A DNA stretch of 5,251 nucleotides from Candidatus Aenigmatarchaeota archaeon (GCA_017609225.1 JAFCEK010000056.1:1-5251); one strand, 5' to 3'; counted from the stretch's first letter, positions 1 through 5,249 are shown. The notes: generated from the sequence alone by a model not told the origin. A program made the numbers and translations.

Positions 1-2
1 GC

Positions 3-818
3 ATCAGGGACGGAACAAGCAAGATACCCCTGGTAAGGAACATGAAGCAGATGCAGGATGTTCTCAGGGAGCTATACAAAGTGGGCATAAAGGCATTTGT
101 GCTGCCAAAGGAGCTTTTTTCCGGAATAACCACGCCAACTGATCTGTACAAAGTTTACTATGGAGAGCTGCTGAAAATAAAGGAGCTGGCAAGCAAGTTT
201 AACATTGAGCTGAGCCTTCATCATTCCGCGCTTTCGGATATGCCTGATGACATACTCAAAACATTCGGGGAGATTGCAAACATAATGGACTGCAGGGCAA
301 TGGTTATACATCCCACATTCTATTCACAGATGCCGCAGGACCATGCGCTGAAATTAGTGGTTTACAAAATAAATGAGATAGCAACAAGCGAAAACTTCAA
401 GGCGAAAATAGGCGTTGAAACCACAGGGAAGATGGGTGAGGTTGGAAGCCTTGAAGATGTGATTGATATTGTGAAAAGAACGCAGGGCACAGAGCCCATA
501 CTGAACTGGGCGCATATCCATGCAAGAGGCACAGGAGCGCTGAGAACGCAGAACGATTTCAGGGTTATTCTGGACAAGGTAAGGGCTGAGATAGGAAACC
601 AGTGGCTTCAGAATGTTTTTATGTTCTTTTCCGGTGTTTCATATGGCCCTTCAGGAGAGATAAAGCATATACCCATGGACAAGTCTGATTTGAATCTGGA
701 GTATCTTATAAGGGAAAGCATGGCTCTGGGAATCAAGGGAACGCTTATACTGGAGGACCCCGACAGGGAAAAATTCATTCTGAACAACCTGGAAAAACTC
801 AGCGATATGGTGAGATAA
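3..818 (+). CDS. Endonuclease IV-like TIM-barrel protein (AP endonuclease family 2), 5' partial
   Basis: The reading frame is open to the left edge, so the start lies outside the window; the first in-window Met (42) is probably internal, because residues just before it (DGTSKIPLVRN) look like the end of the first barrel strand region. Counting from that Met, 258 residues remain, covering most of a xylose isomerase-like TIM barrel. Endonuclease IV enzymes cut DNA 5' of abasic sites with three zinc ions. Visible family landmarks are H60 (LSLHH), H90 (MVIHP), E126 (GVETTG), H158 (NWAHIHARG), SGVSYGPSGE at 197-206, H209 (KHIP) and E238 (LILEDPD). By eye, three positions that bind metal in E. coli Nfo differ: N155 for Asp179, F193 for His216 and I207 for Asp229. 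Family membership is strong, but full abasic-site nuclease activity is uncertain. The next gene starts about 100 nt downstream and is much AT-richer. Confidence 0.85.
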   Translation: MRDGTSKIPLVRNMKQMQDVLRELYKVGIKAFVLPKELFSGITTPTDLYKVYYGELLKIKELASKFNIELSLHHSALSDMPDDILKTFGEIANIMDCRAMVIHPTFYSQMPQDHALKLVVYKINEIATSENFKAKIGVETTGKMGEVGSLEDVIDIVKRTQGTEPILNWAHIHARGTGALRTQNDFRVILDKVRAEIGNQWLQNVFMFFSGVSYGPSGEIKHIPMDKSDLNLEYLIRESMALGIKGTLILEDPDREKFILNNLEKLSDMVR

Positions 819-906
819 GTTTGTTGGGTAAAGTGTGGTTAATGGGGTGTTAGTTTCAATCATCCAGATCGCTATGAAAGAAACAACTTAAATCATAACA
901 TTATAA

Positions 907-910
907 GAGG
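907..910 (+). promoter_or_regulatory. Short Shine-Dalgarno (GAGG) deciding the start of the EEP gene
   Basis: GAGG lies 9 nt before the ATG at 920 but only 3 nt before the ATG at 914. The usual spacing therefore favours 920, which also gives the typical family N-terminus MKIITWN. No convincing TATA box was seen; CTTAAAT at 887-893 is a weak candidate. Confidence 0.45.
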
Positions 911-919
911 ATTATGAAA

Positions 920-1624
920 ATGAAGATTATAACATGGAACATAAACCGAGCATCCTATGTAAGAAAAAAATTGTGGAAGTATCTCAATAAATTAAATTTT
1001 GATATCGGCTTATTTCAAGAAGTCTATATGATCCCCTATTGGATAAGAAAAAATTACCATATTATTCGCGGAGAAATGAACGCGATACTGATAAATAAAA
1101 ATATAAATGGCAAAATTAAGAGGGGAAATATCTTTGATATTCATCCAAAAAATGAAGTTATTATTGATTCCTCTCTATCTTGTGAAGTAGAGCTGTTAGA
1201 TAGGAATATATTTTTAATGAGTATTTACAATTATATTGGTCCTGATGAAAAGGATTTTTCTGAATTTTTAGAATCTTTGTTAGAATTCATTAATAAAAAT
1301 AAAACCAAACCGATAATTATTGGAGGAGATTTTAATATGGATGAGGAATTTCAAAGTCAATATAAGAGATGGGGAATACTTATCAGAAAAGTTAAAAAAG
1401 AATTAAATAAATTGGGTTTTAAAGAAGTTCTATCTGAACAATTTAAATCCAAACCATATACATTTATCTCCCCTAGAAATAAAAGACCATATCAATTAGA
1501 TTATCTTTTCATCCAAAAGAATATTAAACTTGATAAAGTTATAGTTGGTAGCAAAAATGAAATTTTTCATCAAAAACCCAAGTTATCAGATCACTTACCA
1601 ATACTTGCAACAATAGAATTATAA
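920..1624 (+). CDS. Endonuclease/exonuclease/phosphatase (EEP, DNase I-like) superfamily protein
   Basis: This 234-residue protein carries the ordered motifs of the EEP fold: TWNIN at 5-9 (Asn7/Asn9), LFQE at 31-34 (Glu34), a Tyr-rich strand SIYNY at 101-105, GGDFN at 135-139 (Asp137/Asn139), QLDYLF at 192-197 (Asp194) and SDHLPI at 223-228 (Asp224/His225). All residues of the metal-dependent phosphoesterase centre seem present, so it should be an active hydrolase of DNA, RNA or a phosphorylated small molecule; the substrate cannot be told from the sequence. At this length it is a bare catalytic domain with no signal peptide or membrane segment. Codon use is strongly AT-biased (AAA, ATT, TTA, GAA), unlike the gene before it, and it is followed by a hairpin-rich repeat region. 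This suggests a transferred gene, possibly an integron-type cassette. An upstream in-frame ATG at 914 would add two residues. Confidence 0.85.
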   Translation: MKIITWNINRASYVRKKLWKYLNKLNFDIGLFQEVYMIPYWIRKNYHIIRGEMNAILINKNINGKIKRGNIFDIHPKNEVIIDSSLSCEVELLDRNIFLMSIYNYIGPDEKDFSEFLESLLEFINKNKTKPIIIGGDFNMDEEFQSQYKRWGILIRKVKKELNKLGFKEVLSEQFKSKPYTFISPRNKRPYQLDYLFIQKNIKLDKVIVGSKNEIFHQKPKLSDHLPILATIEL

Positions 1625-1642
1625 TGCTCGGTGTGGAACTCA

Positions 1643-1657
1643 AATTGCTTCGCAATT
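1643..1657 (+). repeat. Short stem-loop just after the EEP gene
   Basis: AATTGC pairs with GCAATT around a TTC loop, 18 nt after the EEP stop codon. It could be a 3' mRNA hairpin or part of the repeat complex that follows. There is no T-run after it, so it does not look like a classical terminator. Confidence 0.5.
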
Positions 1658-1672
1658 GCCCTTACGGGAGAC

Positions 1673-1769
1673 ATAACAGCGATTTAACAGTTCCGGCTTA
1701 CGGCGCTGTGGCTCCTCGCCTTCGCCCAAATTCAATCCTTCGGGTTGAACTTCGTTTAATCGCATTTAT
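1673..1769 (+). repeat. Imperfect inverted repeat, attC-like recombination site candidate
   Basis: The outer arms 1673-1688 and 1754-1769 are complementary at 13 of 16 positions, including GCGATT/AATCGC and AAC/GTT separated by a T-T mismatch. Just inside, AGTTC (1689-1693) can pair with GAACT (1747-1751) across a small bulge. The left arm contains ATTTAAC (1682-1688), an exact match to the attC R'' consensus RYYYAAC. The right arm contains GTTTAAT (1754-1760), one base off the R' consensus GTTRRRY. Internal hairpins include TTCAATCC/GGGTTGAA with a TTC loop (1731-1749, one T-G pair). Position after a single AT-rich gene, bulged stems and the AAC...GTT polarity fit an attC site of an integron cassette. 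The inverted repeat itself is solid; the attC reading is tentative. Confidence 0.5.
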
Positions 1770-1820
1770 ATTCAATTATCGGTGATATTATTTGGTCGGC
1801 TCAGTAAAATATCAAATGAT

Positions 1821-1830
1821 TTTATAAATA
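1821..1830 (+). promoter_or_regulatory. Archaeal TATA box for the PD-(D/E)XK-like gene (leaderless)
   Basis: TTTATAAATA is centred about 27 nt before the ATG at 1852, the distance at which archaeal TBP/TFB promoters place the transcription start. Transcription would thus begin at or within a base or two of the start codon. No Shine-Dalgarno is present before this ATG (AACAATAGT precedes it), which agrees with a leaderless mRNA. Confidence 0.6.
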
Positions 1831-1851
1831 ATCTTGATTTAAAACAATAGT

Positions 1852-2409
1852 ATGGGACGTGCTTACAAAAATTTTTGGTCATTGAATACTGATGAAGCAG
1901 TTGTTACTGGTATTTTAAGAGATTTTACTCCGAAAAATGTTGAAGTTCTTATGCCTATCAATGCCCAAATGAAAGACATTGATTTAATTCTAATGAATAT
2001 GGACAACAAAAAATCATTAAAAATACAAGTTAAAGGAAGTAGAGCATATGAACCAAGAAAAAGTGAAGTAGTCAAATATGGCAACGGTTCAGCAGGTTGG
2101 TTTTATTTCAAAAAAGATATTATCCACAAAAATACTGCGGATTATTTTATTTTCCTGATTTATGTTATAGAAGAAATTAAAAAAACGGGAAGAAGGATCA
2201 TTATGCCTCATACTCTAACAATCCCGACAAAAGAATTAATACAATTATGTGAAAAACACAAGAAAATAGGGAAGGGTGGTAGATATAATTTCTTCTTTTG
2301 GATAAATCCGGTAAAAAATAAATCAATTGAATTTGGAGATGAAACATATGATACAACTAAGTATTTGGATAAAAATGGTTTTAAGAAATTAAATCAAGAA
2401 TTAAAGTAG
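1852..2409 (+). CDS. Hypothetical protein with PD-(D/E)XK nuclease-like core
   Basis: This 185-residue soluble protein belongs to no family I can name with confidence. Its N-terminal half has the layout of a restriction-endonuclease-like fold: a helix with LNTDEAVV at 11-18 (Glu15 possible first acid), then strand PINAQMKDIDLIL at 35-47 with Asp44, then a strand ending IQVKGS at 58-63 (Gln59, Lys61), i.e. a D...QxK variant of the D...(D/E)xK site. ADYFIFLIYVI at 96-106 would be the next core strand. The Q-V-K form occurs in several uncharacterised nuclease-like families such as DUF4365-type proteins. Function is inferred as DNA binding or cleavage, perhaps in defence; no partner methylase or antitoxin is visible. 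The gene is AT-rich, has its own TATA box, sits between two related repeat regions, and so looks like a mobile single-gene cassette. The ATG at 1852 is supported by the promoter spacing. Confidence 0.75.
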   Translation: MGRAYKNFWSLNTDEAVVTGILRDFTPKNVEVLMPINAQMKDIDLILMNMDNKKSLKIQVKGSRAYEPRKSEVVKYGNGSAGWFYFKKDIIHKNTADYFIFLIYVIEEIKKTGRRIIMPHTLTIPTKELIQLCEKHKKIGKGGRYNFFFWINPVKNKSIEFGDETYDTTKYLDKNGFKKLNQELK

Positions 2410-2431
2410 CTGAGTTGACCACTTTTCTATA

Positions 2432-2474
2432 TAGTGCCGACAACTATGAATTTCCCTTCGGGAACGTTGCACTA
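2432..2474 (+). repeat. Stem-loop repeat after the PD-(D/E)XK-like gene
   Basis: TAGTGC (2432-2437) is the exact complement of GCACTA (2469-2474). The stem continues as CAAC/GTTG after an asymmetric bulge, and an inner hairpin TTCCC-TTC-GGGAA (2452-2464) fills the loop. The AAC...GTT polarity and bulged stem again resemble a small attC-like element, although the 7-nt end boxes do not match the attC consensus well. It starts 22 nt after the stop codon. Confidence 0.5.
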
Positions 2475-2526
2475 AAATTCAATCCTCACATTCGTTCGGT
2501 TGTTGAACAGAAATTTAACAGTTCCG
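2475..2526 (+). repeat. Second copy of the repeat blocks seen at 1682-1750, in swapped order
   Basis: Two blocks are identical to the first intergenic region: AAATTCAATCCT (2475-2486, also 1728-1739) and ATTTAACAGTTCCG (2513-2526, also 1682-1695); GTTGAAC (2502-2508) matches 1744-1750. In the first region the ATTTAAC block comes first, whereas here it comes last. This fits the right half of one repeat joined to the left half of another. TTCAA...TTGAA (2479-2483/2503-2507) can form a stem. Confidence 0.6.
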
Positions 2527-2750
2527 CCCGGTTGCATCTTGCTACACCCAAACCCACTGCCTAACGGCAGGACTTCTGATAACGCTATATACCAAACCCA
2601 CCATCCCTGGGGTCAGAATAAACTATTCCTCTGCCCTATAATTTTTCATTCTTTTTTTATTGTGAGAAACAGGTTCAGGTTTATTATCTATGTTTTATTT
2701 TTTAACAAAAACAAATAATATAGTTACAGCAAATTATCTAAAACCGGAAG
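2527..2750. other. Non-coding stretch between the repeat region and cytidylate kinase
   Basis: No gene with coding character was found here. It holds a small hairpin CTGCC-TAAC-GGCAG (2557-2570), the block GACTTCTGATAACGC (2571-2585) that loosely resembles the right arm at 1748-1763, and a T-rich run at 2641-2660. The sequence then becomes AT-rich toward the kinase. AAATAATATAG at 2713-2723 is a weak TATA candidate that would give a short leader for cytidylate kinase. Confidence 0.4.
2641..2660 (+). terminator. T-rich tract, possible archaeal terminator
   Basis: Two runs of T (TTTTT and a 7-T run) occur within 20 nt with no strong hairpin, as in archaeal intrinsic termination. It would end transcription reading out of the upstream AT-rich island before cytidylate kinase. 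T-runs are common in AT-rich DNA, so support is weak. Confidence 0.25.
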
Positions 2751-2756
2751 GGAGGG
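2751..2756 (+). promoter_or_regulatory. Shine-Dalgarno GGAGGG for cytidylate kinase
   Basis: The strong anti-16S match ends 5 nt before the ATG at 2762. It decides the start against the upstream in-frame ATG at 2690, which would add 24 residues with no family support. Confidence 0.75.
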
Positions 2757-2761
2757 ATTTA

Positions 2762-3292
2762 ATGATAATAACAATAGGAGGTCAGGCAGGTTCAGGGAAA
2801 TCATCTGTTTCCAGGGAGCTTGCTAGAAGGCTGGGATACAGGCATTATTCTGCTGGCGAAATCAGAAGGAAAATGGCAGAGAAAAGAGGGCTCACGCTTG
2901 CTGAACTCAACAAACTCGGGGAGAAAAAAGACTTTACAGACAGGGAGGTTGACAAATTCCAGGAGGAGCTTGGAAAAAAAGAGGACAACTTTGTAATTGA
3001 CGGAAGGCTCTGCTTTCATTTCATACCTCATTCTGTTAAGATTTACCTGAAGGCTGACCTGGATGTGAGGGCAGAAAGGGTTTTCAGGGATGAGAGGATT
3101 GCTGAAAAATTTGAAAATATTGAGGATGCAAAAAATTCGCTGAGAGAAAGAGAGAAAAGCGACTCAAAGAGATACAGAAAATACTATAATCTTGACTGCT
3201 CTGATGAACAGCAATATGATTTGGTTATTGATACAACACATATATCAGTAAAGGATGTTGTGGAAAGGATTCTGGAGTTTCTGGGAAAATAA
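2762..3292 (+). CDS. cmk: Cytidylate kinase, archaeal type
   Basis: This enzyme transfers phosphate from ATP to CMP or dCMP in cytoplasmic pyrimidine nucleotide synthesis. The 176-residue product begins MIITIGGQAGSGKSS with the P-loop at 7-14 (Lys13, Ser14). Then come the NMP-binding segment SAGEIRRKMAE (30-40), the strand and turn VIDGRL (78-83), the core stretch LKADLDVRAERV (96-107), and a lid rich in Arg and Lys, RERE followed by DSKRYRKYY (128-142). YDLVIDT (152-158) is the late core strand. Order, length and the opening residues match the archaeal cytidylate kinase family, as in Methanocaldococcus, rather than the longer bacterial Cmk. The ATG at 2762 has an excellent ribosome-binding site. 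The next gene converges on it with only one base between stop codons. Codon use is less AT-rich than in the two genes before it. Confidence 0.92.
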   Translation: MIITIGGQAGSGKSSVSRELARRLGYRHYSAGEIRRKMAEKRGLTLAELNKLGEKKDFTDREVDKFQEELGKKEDNFVIDGRLCFHFIPHSVKIYLKADLDVRAERVFRDERIAEKFENIEDAKNSLREREKSDSKRYRKYYNLDCSDEQQYDLVIDTTHISVKDVVERILEFLGK

Positions 3293-3293
3293 T

Positions 3294-3782
3294 TTATGTT
3301 CTTTTCACTGTGAGTATTTTTCCCACAGAGGAGAAACCAAAGGTTTCATCTGATACAATCTCCAAATTCGGGTTTGTATAAAACCCTTTTGTATGGATTA
3401 TGCCGTTTGCTGTGCTTACAAAAATATGTTTTCCTTTCTTAACTGCCCTGGCAATGGATGAGGAGAGCTGCACAGCATCATATTCACTCATAACAGGATC
3501 TTCCATAACCCTGTGCATGTATATGCAGTTAAATTTTTTTCTATCTATCCCAGGCACAGCCTGTATGTCTGTTCCTTCTATCTGAAAGACCTCAACGCCT
3601 CTTTTCCTTGCGGTTTCAATTGCTCTTTCCTCTTTTTCCAGCCCAATCACATTATAGCCCCTGTTTTTAAGATATTGCATAATATCACCTGCTCCGCAGC
3701 CTATCTCCAGGATTTTACTTCCTTTGCCTGAAGGCACAGCCCTGAAAATTCTCTCAATAAGCGGCCAGAACTGAAACTCCAC
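3294..3782 (-). CDS. Class I SAM-dependent methyltransferase, probably 5'-damaged
   Basis: The open frame from GTG (3782) encodes about 162 residues of a Rossmann-type methyltransferase. Motif I is LEIGCGAGD at 25-33, the acidic end of strand 2 is VIGLEKEE (45-52, Glu49), and HIFVSTAN (119-126) is a later core strand. The substrate is unknown. An in-frame TGA lies one codon before the GTG, and the GTG has only a poor ribosome-binding site. Another frame immediately upstream continues the same protein (described separately), so this GTG is probably an artefact of a one-base deletion. The frame begins directly at EFQFWPL, whereas the full protein would be about 200 residues. Without the N-terminal 40 residues the SAM core remains, so a truncated product could still fold. 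It lies downstream of the MNT-HEPN gene in the same direction, probably in one operon, and its stop is one base from that of cmk. Confidence 0.75.
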   Translation of the reverse strand: MEFQFWPLIERIFRAVPSGKGSKILEIGCGAGDIMQYLKNRGYNVIGLEKEERAIETARKRGVEVFQIEGTDIQAVPGIDRKKFNCIYMHRVMEDPVMSEYDAVQLSSSIARAVKKGKHIFVSTANGIIHTKGFYTNPNLEIVSDETFGFSSVGKILTVKRT

Positions 3783-3901
3783 ATCTCATCTGACATGGGT
3801 TCAGATTCGTTCATCCAGTATCTTGCATTAAAATCTGCAGGTTCCAATCCCGAATCACCCAGTTCATGAAAATATGCAACAACGCTTTCAGGTATTTACA
3901 T
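3779..3901 (-). pseudogene. Decayed 5' end of the methyltransferase gene
   Basis: Reading from ATG at 3901-3899, the frame gives M, a TAA stop (3898-3896), then IPESVVAYFHELG..., NARYWMNESEP and MSDEMW, ending exactly where the downstream frame takes over with EFQFWPL. Restoring one G in the GG at 3780-3779 fuses the two frames as DEMWEFQFWPL. Changing the TAA to AAA would give a normal start, MKIPESV. The ATG lies 15 nt after the stop of the upstream MNT-HEPN gene, a natural operon distance. Two lesions in 120 nt suggest a recent pseudogene; sequencing or assembly error is the alternative. Confidence 0.65.
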
Positions 3902-3916
3902 CACCAGCCAAAAAAA

Positions 3917-5110
3917 TTAATCTGTTTGTATCTTTTTTCTCAGGACCTTTCCTGCCTCTCTTATGAATTTCCTGACATACTCCCTGTGCATTAGTATTTC
4001 CTGCTTTGGCAGGTCAAGCACCTTGCCCTGCTTCACAAGCTTTCTCATCTTTTCAAGGCCTGCCAGAACATCAAGGTATTTCTCATGCACAAGGCCTGCC
4101 TCAACAAGATGTTTTTTAAAGGATTGTGAGATTGGCTCATTCTTTCTTGGCATCTTTTCCAGTGCTTTGAGCAGCGTAAGCGTTGTTTCTGCCATTATTG
4201 CATAACTCTTCTCAATCATGCTTTCCCTTTTCAGGATTTCAATCTTTACAATAAGTCCCTGCATTTTCTTGACAAATTTCTTGGTTTTTTCAATCCATTC
4301 ATCCAGCTCAGTGCCTGAAATGCTCTTTATGGTTTTGTGCTCCACTCCCTTTCTTACTGTGATTATGTCCTCCAGGTATTTCACAAATTTTTCATCCATG
4401 AACTTCATTTTCACCAGGGTTTTCCTCAGGACATTGGGGGCATCAGAAGGCCTTGGCGGGCTTTTTCCCAGGAACATCAGAACTGCCTGGGCGCTCTCAA
4501 GCATTGCATAGTAAAGGTCCTCAACAACCATGTACATCTTTGCATTTTCCACTCTTCTTATCCTCTTTGGTCCCCTTTCTATGTACTTCTCAACTGCCTC
4601 CTTGCTGGGCTTTATCTCACCCATCTGGAGAAGCCTTTTTATCGGAAGGAATATATCCTTGTCATATACAGGCACCCCTTCCCTGATGAAATTGAATATG
4701 ATTGGATGCCCCAGCCTTACCATGCCCCAGAATTCAGTGAGCAGGTATGGCTGCTGCACAGAAAGAAGCTTTGAGCATTTTTTTGCGAAATAATCCATAT
4801 CATCCTCTATCTTCTGCTTCATTGTGGGGGTTATCCTCTGCCTTGTGTCATCAAGTATGACAAAAACATCTATATCGCTCTCGCCCCTGAACTCCTGCCT
4901 TGCGGTGGAGCCGAAAAGAACAATGCTTCTTATCAGGGGTCCGTATTTCTTAAGGACAAGCTTTGTGAATTTCTTCAGGACCTCTATTCTCTTTTTTTTG
5001 TCCAGTCCTTTCTCTTTCTTTGGCTTTGCCTGCTTTTTTTCCTGCTGTGCCCCGTTCTTCAGGACTTTTTCAACAGTAATCTCCTCTTTGGTTTTTTTGG
5101 TTTGTGTCAT
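3917..5110 (-). CDS. MNT-type nucleotidyltransferase fused to HEPN domain(s)
   Basis: This 397-residue soluble protein has four parts. Residues 1-45 are a Lys-rich, probably disordered tail. Residues 46-150 form a minimal nucleotidyltransferase domain with the signature G67-S68-x10-D79-x-D81 (LFGSTARQ...SDIDVFV), which binds Mg and NTP. Residues 190-285 form a helical HEPN domain with AMLESAQAVLMFLGKSPPRP and the RNase-type motif R253-x4-H258 (RKGVEH). Residues 298-392 look like a second helical HEPN-like unit, where the matching motif reads R356-x4-Gln361 and so has lost the His. MNT and HEPN proteins usually form two-gene toxin-antitoxin pairs in which MNT adenylylates a Tyr in RX4HXY; here the position after H-K is Thr260. 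The fusion may be a self-restrained RNase or a nucleotidyl-transfer enzyme with a structural HEPN part. The start at 5110 overlaps the previous gene and lacks a clear Shine-Dalgarno. Confidence 0.82.
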   Translation of the reverse strand: MTQTKKTKEEITVEKVLKNGAQQEKKQAKPKKEKGLDKKKRIEVLKKFTKLVLKKYGPLIRSIVLFGSTARQEFRGESDIDVFVILDDTRQRITPTMKQKIEDDMDYFAKKCSKLLSVQQPYLLTEFWGMVRLGHPIIFNFIREGVPVYDKDIFLPIKRLLQMGEIKPSKEAVEKYIERGPKRIRRVENAKMYMVVEDLYYAMLESAQAVLMFLGKSPPRPSDAPNVLRKTLVKMKFMDEKFVKYLEDIITVRKGVEHKTIKSISGTELDEWIEKTKKFVKKMQGLIVKIEILKRESMIEKSYAIMAETTLTLLKALEKMPRKNEPISQSFKKHLVEAGLVHEKYLDVLAGLEKMRKLVKQGKVLDLPKQEILMHREYVRKFIREAGKVLRKKIQTD

Positions 5111-5249
5111 ATTTATCAGTTCTTTTTACAACTAATGGAAAATCCCCTCTCCCCAGTGCATGCTGCAAAACCTCAGCTGAAAGTGGCATATCAGCATTTG
5201 TATAGGTATCTATTAAAGTTTGAACTCCGCCCTCTCCAATTTCACAGCC
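5070..5249 (-). CDS. C-terminal end of an unrecognised protein (5' partial)
   Basis: A frame open to the right edge encodes 59 residues beginning GCEIGEGGVQTLIDTY, with LSAEVLQHALGRGDF in the middle and ending QRGDYC before TGA at 5072-5070. The other two minus-strand frames here are stopped, and the composition (mixed Asp/Glu/Gly/Leu, likely helix at SAEVLQHAL) looks like real protein. I do not recognise the family. It overlaps the start of the MNT-HEPN gene by 41 nt, which suggests translational coupling in one operon. The last 14 or so residues, which lie inside the overlap, are hydrophilic and may be a weakly constrained extension. Confidence 0.55.
   Translation of the reverse strand, partial: GCEIGEGGVQTLIDTYTNADMPLSAEVLQHALGRGDFPLVVKRTDKYDTNQKNQRGDYC

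Noticed and set aside
848..887. Inverted repeat GTTAGTTTC / GAAACAAC before the EEP gene
   Set aside because: It is short with a single bulge, its GTT...AAC polarity is opposite to attC, and it shares no block with the two repeat regions, so it was not called an attachment site.
1625..2600. CRISPR array or tRNA gene in the repeat-rich stretches
   Set aside because: The repeats are not regularly spaced with unique spacers, and no cloverleaf with T-loop and acceptor pairing could be found.
819..2690. Insertion sequence explanation for the AT-rich island
   Set aside because: No transposase gene, no matching terminal inverted repeats at the island ends and no obvious target duplication were seen.
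2500..2718. Open frame of 72 codons on the + strand
   Set aside because: It runs through the repeat blocks and the T-rich tract, has no ribosome-binding site and no protein-like composition (Pro/Asn-rich then Phe-rich), so it is not a gene.
2690..2761. In-frame upstream extension of cytidylate kinase
   Set aside because: The GGAGGG site 5 nt before 2762 and the family N-terminus MIITIGG fix the start at 2762; the extra residues look like translated AT-rich leader.
4218..4793. Several overlapping open frames on the + strand opposite the MNT-HEPN gene
   Set aside because: They are shadows of a well-supported minus-strand gene with clear catalytic motifs; the shadow products are Phe/Ser/Leu-rich without recognisable motifs.
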